Assembly: GCA_012520015.1 (NCBI GenBank)
Contig: JAAYPD010000329.1
Coordinates: 1-12,352 of the forward strand
Length of the DNA: 12,352 bases
Direction: 5' to 3'
Source: Methanomicrobiales archaeon
GTDB taxonomy: Archaea > Halobacteriota > Methanomicrobia > Methanomicrobiales > Methanospirillaceae
Shown here: piece by piece, positions 7,174 to 12,352 of the stretch
Layout: every line of letters begins with the position of its first letter
Position numbering within the stretch: the first letter of the stretch is position 1
Made by a program: the position numbers and the translations under genes
The notes under the pieces: generated by a model
Databases searched by the model: none
The model's input: only the letters and a program-made list of their open reading frames with translations
Told to the model about the DNA's origin: nothing

Positions 7174-8681
7174 GGTCTCCCCCCGCCTGGTTTGAATAAT
7201 TTGCCAAGGTCACTTGCATGAAGAATGGCAATACACTGGTTCTGAGCATCAACGACCGGAAGTGCGCTGATACGATGATGTTCCAGTTTCTGCGCTGCAA
7301 TGTCAATTGGTTCATCAGCCTGTGTCGTAATGACATTCCTGGTCATAATGTCCTGAACTTTTACTTTTCGTTCAGGTCTTGCGACTGCCTTGGCAATATC
7401 AAAGGTAGTAATAACTCCTGTAAGCCGTCCCTGTTCATTCAGGACCGGTAAGTGGTTTGTCTCTCCTTTAAGGAGCTTCCTGGCAGCTTCAGTAATTTCC
7501 TGGCCTTCCTTTATAGTGACAACTTTTCGCTGCATAATCTCCTGTACTAAAACCACCTTCCTCGTCTCCCGCATAGGTTTTGCCTGTTTCGAGGTGTCAA
7601 TAAACCTTGTCGGAAGGCAAAGTGTCATCTGCCCCTCTTCAATCCAGCGTTTTAATGTATTAGCCACCATCTTTGCCCGGCGGAATGATGATAGTGACGA
7701 GGTTGTTATCTCTTCGTTATTCAGCTCGATTGTCCCTGATTTCAGATCAGCATAACTGACCTGGCCGATTACCGGTCTGCTTCGTGAAGGAACACCGAAG
7801 TCTTTGATACTTATCATTATGTCCGAATCACGGACTGCCGTACGCCTGACTGTTTCAATGTCAAGTACGGGGAGTGGAATGCCCACACCAAGGTAGAGAG
7901 TCGGGCCGTACCTGTACATTATCGCAGCCCTGAGAAAATCAGTGTTCATCTCGGTCATGTCTGCGGTAGTCATGAGGGTTGCAAAGCTCCCGGCTGATGA
8001 GTGCTGGGTTCCTTCACCGATAACCATGCCCTGGGCCCCTCCAAGGAGGATGGGAACACCACTTCCGATAAGACGAAGGTTTGGATCATTGCATATAGGG
8101 TTTAATGTTCCAGCTCCTGAGAATGTTACGTTTGCATTATGGGGCAAAAGGGTTCCCATGTAAGTATAAAGAGTATCCTCCGAGGTATTGACTGCTGCAT
8201 CATATCGCTGGTAGGCATTTCGTGGGTTTACCATGATTGCCTGGTTCAGGTCCTCAAGTCTTAGCTCGGTCGTGATACTCCTTCGTGGATAACAATCCGA
8301 ACCTGAAGACTGAGCACGAAGCTCAATTGATTTGCCAGAGATGAAGTCCTCGATAACATGAGCTCCACCATAGCTCTCCATCCTTGTTACTGACTTATTG
8401 GTCGCACCGATGTACGTATCCACCGCTGCAATACCGCCATAAGCCTCAACATCGTTCAGCCAGATTCGTTCCATCTTAATTGGAGGTTCTGCATGACCGA
8501 AATTCAAAAATGCACCTGAGGAACACATGGCACCAAAGGTTCCGGTGGTTACTACATCCACTTCCTGGAGTGCTCCTTCTTCTCCGAGCTCGCTGACGAT
8601 GTCAGGCATCTCATCGGCAGTGACCACCCGGGCAGAACCGTCACGAATACGCCGGTTGATCTCATCGATGGACTTTTCCAT
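7170..8681 (-). CDS. Homocysteine biosynthesis protein (COG1900/DUF39) with two CBS domains
   Basis: A 503-residue cytosolic protein of the MA1821 type, which converts aspartate semialdehyde plus sulfide to homocysteine in methanogens and some other anaerobes. The DUF39 domain spans about 14-363. Conserved blocks include TTGTFGAMCSSG (45-56), SYGGAHVIEDF (103-113), SGSDCYPR (126-133), SGVPILLGGAQG (207-218) and DFGVPSRSRP (294-303). C53 and C130 match the positions of two conserved cysteines linked to persulfide chemistry in MA1821, as I recall the literature. Two CBS domains follow (about 380-432 and 443-497, with TGVITTFDIAKAV and LPVVDAQ), suggesting regulation by an adenosyl compound such as SAM or ATP. 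The ATG at 8681 has AGGT about 8 nt upstream and its own TATA box. First gene of the four-gene operon. Confidence 0.93.
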   Translation of the reverse strand: MEKSIDEINRRIRDGSARVVTADEMPDIVSELGEEGALQEVDVVTTGTFGAMCSSGAFLNFGHAEPPIKMERIWLNDVEAYGGIAAVDTYIGATNKSVTRMESYGGAHVIEDFISGKSIELRAQSSGSDCYPRRSITTELRLEDLNQAIMVNPRNAYQRYDAAVNTSEDTLYTYMGTLLPHNANVTFSGAGTLNPICNDPNLRLIGSGVPILLGGAQGMVIGEGTQHSSAGSFATLMTTADMTEMNTDFLRAAIMYRYGPTLYLGVGIPLPVLDIETVRRTAVRDSDIMISIKDFGVPSRSRPVIGQVSYADLKSGTIELNNEEITTSSLSSFRRAKMVANTLKRWIEEGQMTLCLPTRFIDTSKQAKPMRETRKVVLVQEIMQRKVVTIKEGQEITEAARKLLKGETNHLPVLNEQGRLTGVITTFDIAKAVARPERKVKVQDIMTRNVITTQADEPIDIAAQKLEHHRISALPVVDAQNQCIAILHASDLGKLFKPGGGRP

Positions 8682-8707
8682 AGTATTTACCTGATTGGAG
8701 ATGAAAG

Positions 8708-8719
8708 GAGTTATATGTT
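8708..8719 (-). promoter_or_regulatory. Candidate TATA box of the sulfide-assimilation operon
   Basis: On the minus strand AAACATATAACT (box core about 8710-8716) lies about 30 nt before the COG1900 ATG, predicting a start near 8688 and a very short leader. It sits downstream of the ilvD terminator, supporting separate transcription. Confidence 0.5.
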
Positions 8720-8766
8720 TAGTTTTACACCTGGTGCTTACAGCCGGATTAATATCCGCAAGAATT

Positions 8767-8773
8767 AAAAAAA
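8767..8773 (-). terminator. Oligo-T terminator after ilvD
   Basis: Seven consecutive T on the minus strand begin 7 nt after the ilvD TAA (8781-8783). T-runs are the usual intrinsic termination signal in archaea. Together with the TATA box about 55 nt further on, it separates ilvD from the homocysteine operon. Confidence 0.5.
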
Positions 8774-8780
8774 CAGGTGG

Positions 8781-10433
8781 TTATGAAATTTTCTGCAGTA
8801 CTGCACCATGGCTTGCAGGCCCGACTGCCGCGGCATATCTTGCAAGGACTCCGCCAAGTGTTCTTTCAGGTGATTTCCATCCAGCCTTGCGCTTTTTTAT
8901 CTCTTCATCAGTGACATCCAGGTTTATCGACTTTGAAAAAAGGTCAATGGATATATGATCACCATCATGGACATAAGCGATTGGCCCGCCTTCAACAGCT
9001 TCCGGAGTTACATGTCCGATACATGGCCCACGGGTTCCTCCGGAGAATCTTCCGTCAGTAACCAGGGCTACCCTGCTGTATCCAAGTCCTGCAATTGCCG
9101 AGGTAGGTGAAAGCATTTCAGGCATTCCAGGTCCGCCTTTTGGTCCTTCATACCTGATGACGACCACATCTCCTTCCTTAATCTCCCTGGCCAAAATTGC
9201 TTTCATTGCAGGTTCTTCCCCATCAAAGACCCTGGCCGGCCCGGTATGCCTCCACATCTCATCCTGCACTGCACCACTCTTTATTACCGCCCCGTCTGGT
9301 GCAAGGTTTCCTGTCAGGATCATAAGGCCTCCGCTCTGGTGAACTGGTGAATGTTCCGGCCTGATGACCGACTCATCCACGTAGCGGACCGAATCCGCGA
9401 TGGATAAGATGTCTTTTCCTGAAACGGTCTGACAATTTTCAAGATGTCTCCGTATCTGCCTGAAGACTGCTGGTATTCCTCCTGCATTATATAGTGCCTG
9501 CATTGAATAAGGGCCACCAGGCATCATCTTTGCAATATGTGGAACCTGCTCTGATATTTTATTAAACTCCTGTATGTCGAATGGAATTCCTGCCTCGGTT
9601 GCGATGGCCATCAGGTGAAGGACGGTATTGGTCGAACCACCCAGAGCCATGTCAACCCGGATGGCATTACGAAGACTTGCCTTTGTTATTATGTCCCTTG
9701 GGAGGACCTGTCCTTGCACAAGATCTATTATCTGTTTTCCCGACCGGTAGGCAAGCCGGAGTTTTTCTGCATAGACTGCCGGAGTTGCAGCGCAGCCAGG
9801 AAGGGACATGCCAATGGCTTCTGTCATACATGCCATCGTGTTTGCGGTGTAAAGTCCCTGGCATGAACCACATCCAGGCATTGCAGCCGCCTCAAGTTCC
9901 CTGAGCTCATCTTCTGTCATAACTCCCCCTGCCACCTTTCCGACTCCTTCAAAGACATCGGTCAGAGAGAGTTCGCAGCCGTGGAGGTTACCTGGGAGCA
10001 TATTTCCACCGGTAAGGATGATTGCAGGGATATTACATCTTCCTGCAGCCATAAGCATGCCTGGAACTATCTTGTCACAGGTGCAGATACACACGATCCC
10101 ATCGAATTTATGTGCCTGTATCATGAGTTCGACAGAATCTGCAATATTTTCCCGCGATGGAAGAGAGTATCTCATCCCTTCATGGCCCATGGCGATACCG
10201 TCACAGATACCGATGGTATTAAACTCAAAAGGAGTCCCGCCCCCGGCAGCAATCCCTTCCCTGACCCGTTCACCAAGAAGGCGGAGATGGGTATGGCCTG
10301 GAACGATGGTGTTCCAGGAGTTTGCGATACCGATAAAGGGCTGGTGCATCTCGCTCTCATCTATCCCAAGGGAACGGATGAGCGAGCGATTCGGAGCCCT
10401 GGCATATCCGCCCTTGACATCATCACTCCGCAT
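8781..10433 (-). CDS. ilvD: Dihydroxy-acid dehydratase
   Basis: Dehydrates 2,3-dihydroxy-isovalerate and 2,3-dihydroxy-3-methylvalerate to the 2-oxo acids, the third step of valine and isoleucine synthesis. From the chosen ATG the protein is 550 residues, normal for archaeal IlvD. The N-terminus MRSDDVKGGYARAPNRSLIR matches the family. Fe-S and active-site motifs are ICDGIAMGHEGMRYSLPSRE (about 76-95), CDKIVPGMLMA (119-129), PGCGSCQGLYTANTM (186-200), GGSTNTVLHL (265-274), PKGGPGMPEM (431-440) and TDGRFSGGTRG (459-469). The reading frame stays open upstream to 10523, but those extra residues are not family-like and include the promoter. The alternative ATG at 10442 (adding MSI) would fit a leaderless transcript from the TATA box at 10463-10470. 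No Shine-Dalgarno precedes either. Cytosolic and oxygen-sensitive. Confidence 0.95.
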   Translation of the reverse strand: MRSDDVKGGYARAPNRSLIRSLGIDESEMHQPFIGIANSWNTIVPGHTHLRLLGERVREGIAAGGGTPFEFNTIGICDGIAMGHEGMRYSLPSRENIADSVELMIQAHKFDGIVCICTCDKIVPGMLMAAGRCNIPAIILTGGNMLPGNLHGCELSLTDVFEGVGKVAGGVMTEDELRELEAAAMPGCGSCQGLYTANTMACMTEAIGMSLPGCAATPAVYAEKLRLAYRSGKQIIDLVQGQVLPRDIITKASLRNAIRVDMALGGSTNTVLHLMAIATEAGIPFDIQEFNKISEQVPHIAKMMPGGPYSMQALYNAGGIPAVFRQIRRHLENCQTVSGKDILSIADSVRYVDESVIRPEHSPVHQSGGLMILTGNLAPDGAVIKSGAVQDEMWRHTGPARVFDGEEPAMKAILAREIKEGDVVVIRYEGPKGGPGMPEMLSPTSAIAGLGYSRVALVTDGRFSGGTRGPCIGHVTPEAVEGGPIAYVHDGDHISIDLFSKSINLDVTDEEIKKRKAGWKSPERTLGGVLARYAAAVGPASHGAVLQKIS

Positions 10434-10462
10434 AATACTCATGAACAGATAGGAGATGGCAC

Positions 10463-10470
10463 TAAATAAA
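10463..10470 (-). promoter_or_regulatory. Candidate TATA box of ilvD
   Basis: TTTATTTA on the minus strand is centred near 10467. A start about 26 nt downstream falls at about 10441, essentially on the ATG at 10442 and 8 nt before the one at 10433. This predicts a leaderless or near-leaderless ilvD mRNA, in keeping with the missing Shine-Dalgarno. Confidence 0.5.
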
Positions 10471-10490
10471 GGAAAGGTTAATGGTGCAGA

Positions 10491-10531
10491 TCTAAATTCT
10501 GTGTGCACCACTTGTGCCTGCACAGGTTAGA
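10491..10531. repeat. Imperfect inverted repeat between ilvD and the YkgJ-type gene
   Basis: TCTAA-ATT-CTGTG-TGCA (10491-10507) faces TGCA-CAG-G-TTAGA (10519-10531) across a short spacer. The exact core is TGTGCA (10502-10507) with TGCACA (10519-10524). It lies upstream of the ilvD TATA box and before the likely start of the divergent gene, a position suited to an operator acting on one or both. No regulator is encoded nearby. Confidence 0.35.
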
Positions 10532-10568
10532 TCACATGATGCATATCTTCCGGAAACACATACTTAAC

Positions 10569-11039
10569 ATGGTTTTTACGTGTGCTCAATGTGGTCAGTG
10601 TTGCATGTACCTGGGTGACTATATTGTCATTGATGCTAAGATAGGGCCATATTCCTTTTTCTGTTCCTGTGTCTCAACAAACACTGTTTTTCAGGCAGTA
10701 GTCGACGAGGACAAAAGGAGATTTTTTGATGATGATGAATTTTCCAATGCACATCCACATGCCTGTCCTTTTCTTCGGCCAATTGATGACGGTAGGATCG
10801 TCTGCACCATTCATGAGACCAGCCCGGTTCAATGCAAGGTATACAGGTGCGTTGCATTGAAGATTTATTCAGGTGAAAAACAGGTGGGTTATATCACCGG
10901 TATGGGTGCGCTTCATTCCGATGATCCGGATCTGCGATCCCTCTATGATTCATGCATTTCCCAAATTCCGAAGGAGGAGCAGGAGCGGGATGAATGGTTT
11001 GCATGTTTCTTTGAGAAAAATGGGTATCGTACCGAATAA
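10569..11039 (+). CDS. YkgJ-type CxxCxxCC cysteine-cluster protein
   Basis: A 156-residue protein of the YkgJ family (putative zinc- or iron-chelating domain). The signature CAQCGQCC (5-12) is followed by the second half of the site, ACPFL (C66), C79, and HETSPVQCKVYRC (C89, C94), matching the usual C.FL...C.I...RP..C..FPC pattern. An additional FCSC pair (32-34) is present. The start at 10569 is chosen because it puts the motif near the N-terminus as is usual. A weak TATA-like GCATATCT (10541-10548) about 25 nt before it would give a leaderless mRNA. In-frame ATGs at 10536, 10539 and 10503 are alternatives, the last reaching into the inverted repeat. Function is unproven in this family, though roles in metal binding or protein modification are suspected. 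It is divergent from ilvD and alone. Confidence 0.8.
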   Translation: MVFTCAQCGQCCMYLGDYIVIDAKIGPYSFFCSCVSTNTVFQAVVDEDKRRFFDDDEFSNAHPHACPFLRPIDDGRIVCTIHETSPVQCKVYRCVALKIYSGEKQVGYITGMGALHSDDPDLRSLYDSCISQIPKEEQERDEWFACFFEKNGYRTE

Positions 11040-11107
11040 TGTGGTCAGCAGGAGTTCAGACATAAGGAGGAATCTGCACTCCGATATTTTTCATATCAAG
11101 TAGCGTC

Positions 11108-11683
11108 ATGGATCTCCCTTGTCTGTGCACCAGTGGTATCATCGGCTTTGATATCGACCGAGGGAAGACTGACCTGTTCATTGCATCAGGCTCGATGATC
11201 CGGGCCACGACCGATCCGAAGACTACCCTGGAGGCGGATATCATCATGATCTGTGTCCCTGCTCCGGTCACAAAGGCAAAAGATCCTGACCTTGACCCGG
11301 TCACGGGTGCTGCAAAGACAGTTGGGCAGAACCTGAAAGAGGGGGCGATCGTTTTCCCGGAGTCCATGGTATATCCGGGTGTGACAGAGGAGATCCTTGT
11401 GCCTGTCCTTGTTCAGGAGTCAGGGAAGAGATGTGGAAAATAGTTTTTTGTCGGGTACTCCCCTGAGCGGATAAACCCGAATGATGATGAGTATACCCTT
11501 GAGAAGACAACTAAGATTGTATCCGGCATGGATGTAAAGACTATATATATGCTATGCCGGGTGTACCGGCTGGTGACGACAGTATACCGTGCACCAGATA
11601 TCAGGACCGCTGAAGCGGCAAAGGTCATCGAAAACATACAGCGGGATCTCAATATCGCCCTGGTGAATAAGTTATTAATTTAA
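11108..11683 (+). pseudogene. Nucleotide-sugar dehydrogenase remnant (UDP-ManNAc/UDP-glucose DH type)
   Basis: A decayed gene for an NAD-dependent UDP-sugar dehydrogenase of the WecC/TviB kind, which oxidises sugar C6 to a uronate for surface polysaccharides. The frame reads IGFDID, a deletion of roughly 15-20 residues, then RATTDPKTTLEADIIMICVP, KDPDLDPVTGAAKTVG and FPESMVYPGVTEE. It hits an in-frame TAG (11441-11443) and resumes in the same frame with FFVGYSPERINPND and AEAAKVIENIQRDLNIALVN before TAA (11681-11683). The N-terminal GxGxxG of the Rossmann fold is absent and the catalytic Lys/Cys half is gone, so about 190 of about 430 residues remain. Faint similarity continues in frame (IDRTLYVVTA, to about 11743). 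A good Shine-Dalgarno (AAGGAGG, 11064-11070) without a suitable start codon may be the old ribosome site. No intact polysaccharide gene is nearby. Confidence 0.85.
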
Positions 11684-11942
11684 GACCCCTTCACATCGTA
11701 TTTGCTCATGCTCATCGACAGAACACTCTATGTAGTAACTGCAAATGGTAGGATCGATGATGGATTACATAAAGATCAAGACTCCTGATTTTTGGAGGGA
11801 CAATAATCATCTCCATCCAGATACTTATCCGTTCATCAACTAATTTATGTAATAAACGCAAAAAAATATGTATATCACAAGCCACATGAGAATATCCTAT
11901 GATAAACGAGATAATGGAATATTCATTCAACATGTGATCTTC
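11684..11942. other. Non-coding stretch before the HicB-like gene
   Basis: The first 60 or so nt look like the worn continuation of the dehydrogenase remnant. After that the sequence is A+T-rich. A possible TATA box (AAATATGTATAT, about 11864-11875) lies about 70 nt before the HicB-like ATG. A minus-strand reading frame across 11712-11933 is hydrophobic and unlike any family I know, with no ribosome site, so I do not call it. Confidence 0.45.
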
Positions 11943-12191
11943 ATGAAAACAATTATTATTCCAATAACAATAACGTATCTTCCTGAGGGTTTTTACCTTG
12001 CGACAAGTGATCTCCTCCCAGGATTAATCGCTCAGGGTAAAAGTATTGATGAAACCATAGAAATTGCTGAAGATGTTGCAAAGCACCTGATTTCTATAGA
12101 ATTAGAAGAAAAACCGGATATCTTCCCTTATAAACACCAGAAATCAAATTATCTTTTGGATATTCATGTTCCAATTCCTGTTTCAGTATGA
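11943..12191 (+). CDS. HicB-like antitoxin domain protein
   Basis: An 82-residue protein of the HicB-like (UPF0150) fold, the antitoxin of HicAB type II toxin-antitoxin modules, which binds and blocks the RNA-cleaving HicA. The core strand-strand-helix is clear: ITYLPEGFYLATSDLLPGLIAQG (10-32) followed by the helix SIDETIEIAEDVAKHLI (34-50). The chosen ATG at 11943 starts the family-typical MKTIIIPI strand and follows GTGATC, a match to the archaeal anti-Shine-Dalgarno. The same frame is open from 11868, but that extension has no family resemblance. There is no visible DNA-binding ribbon-helix-helix or helix-turn-helix after the core, only about 30 further residues. The usual HicA partner is not intact on either side. 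Confidence 0.8.
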   Translation: MKTIIIPITITYLPEGFYLATSDLLPGLIAQGKSIDETIEIAEDVAKHLISIELEEKPDIFPYKHQKSNYLLDIHVPIPVSV

Positions 12192-12247
12192 CACGAACAC
12201 CTCCATATGAATCTCAAGACAGCAGTTTAAAAATTCATAGATTGTAA
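12188..12247 (+). pseudogene. Possible HicA toxin stub
   Basis: An ATG overlapping the HicB-like stop (ATGA, 12188-12191) opens a 19-codon frame starting MTRTPPYESQ and ending at TAA (12245-12247). Downstream HicA genes often start this way, with an overlapping ATGA and a short M-(T/S)-R-x-P-P-like beginning before the double-stranded-RNA-binding-like fold. None of that fold follows, neither GKE nor the catalytic GSH motif. I read it as the start of a lost toxin gene; a chance overlap is also possible. Confidence 0.3.
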
Positions 12248-12254
12248 TTTTTTA
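12248..12254 (+). terminator. T-run after the HicB-like gene
   Basis: A run of T follows the stub's TAA within about 60 nt of the HicB-like stop, a plausible archaeal oligo-T terminator. The remaining sequence to 12352 is A+T-rich with no gene or clear structure. Confidence 0.35.
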
Positions 12255-12352
12255 CACAAGAACCTTTTTAGAGGTAAAGGCACAAATTTTGAATTATTAT
12301 AAGATAATAATGTCATTGAATCAATTTTAAAAAAACAGATGGCCATTAATTA

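Noticed and set aside
9581..10469. Several long plus-strand frames within ilvD
   Set aside because: They are antisense shadows of a well conserved enzyme gene, with no plausible products.
10434..10523. Upstream extension of IlvD (30 residues beginning MQAQVV)
   Set aside because: The extension is not family-like and would place the TATA box and inverted repeat inside the coding sequence; MRSDD at 10433 is the conserved N-terminus.
11441..11443. In-frame TAG in the dehydrogenase remnant as a pyrrolysine codon
   Set aside because: The gene also lacks its Rossmann start, has an internal deletion, a second stop and no C-terminal half. Simple decay explains the amber codon, and this enzyme family does not use pyrrolysine.
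11712..11933. 73-codon minus-strand hydrophobic frame
   Set aside because: No ribosome site or homology, and it overlaps the pseudogene tail and HicB leader; composition alone explains it.
11868..11942. N-terminal extension of the HicB-like protein (MYITSHMR...)
   Set aside because: Not family-like; the ATG at 11943 begins the first core strand and has a GTGATC ribosome site.
1..12352. CRISPR arrays, tRNA or rRNA genes
   Set aside because: No regularly spaced direct repeats were seen, and no tRNA T-arm (GGTTCRANNCC-type) pattern with a matching acceptor stem was noticed by eye on either strand.

Overview
The window looks like a chromosomal segment of a mesophilic methanogenic archaeon, most likely Methanomicrobiales and possibly Methanospirillum-like. 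The evidence is archaeal TATA-box promoters with short or absent leaders, a bacterial-type GrpE/DnaK pair of the kind many mesophilic euryarchaea carry, and the anaerobe-specific homocysteine/sulfide-assimilation module (COG1900/DUF39 protein, NIL-domain ferredoxin, UPF0280). The genus is inferred from gene content, not proven.

Layout. Positions 1-1526 (minus strand) hold the 5' part of dnaK preceded by grpE, with a clear TATA box upstream of grpE. Positions 1527-2015 are an AT-rich gene-free stretch with three dyad symmetries and, just past the 3' end of the next gene, a G-rich tract with the pattern of a G-quadruplex. Positions 2016-4019 (minus) encode a membrane-anchored or secreted M3-type zinc metallopeptidase. 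A divergent intergenic region separates it from a plus-strand exported protein with two PEGA domains and a Pro/Tyr-rich spacer (4212-5240).

Positions 5578-8681 (minus) form a tight operon. It runs from the COG1900 homocysteine-biosynthesis protein with two CBS domains, to a NIL-domain 2x[4Fe-4S] ferredoxin (4-nt overlap), to UPF0280 (5-nt gap), to a PEBP/YbhB-like protein with a degenerate ligand pocket (13-nt gap). The first three are the known set for sulfide assimilation into homocysteine from aspartate semialdehyde. Upstream on the same strand is ilvD (dihydroxy-acid dehydratase, branched-chain amino acids), separated by an oligo-T terminator and a fresh TATA box. This is therefore a neighbourhood of amino-acid biosynthesis built on Fe-S proteins, but probably two transcription units. 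Divergent from ilvD is a small YkgJ-type CxxCxxCC cysteine-cluster protein.

The right end (11040-12352) is decaying, accessory-like DNA. It holds a nucleotide-sugar dehydrogenase pseudogene with no Rossmann start, an internal deletion and two in-frame stops. A HicB-like antitoxin follows, whose expected HicA partner seems reduced to a 19-codon stub overlapping the HicB stop. I see no tRNA, rRNA, CRISPR array or intact insertion sequence. No clearly new system is evident. The best leads are the four-gene sulfide-assimilation operon with its altered PEBP protein, and the G-quadruplex/dyad-rich intergenic region.
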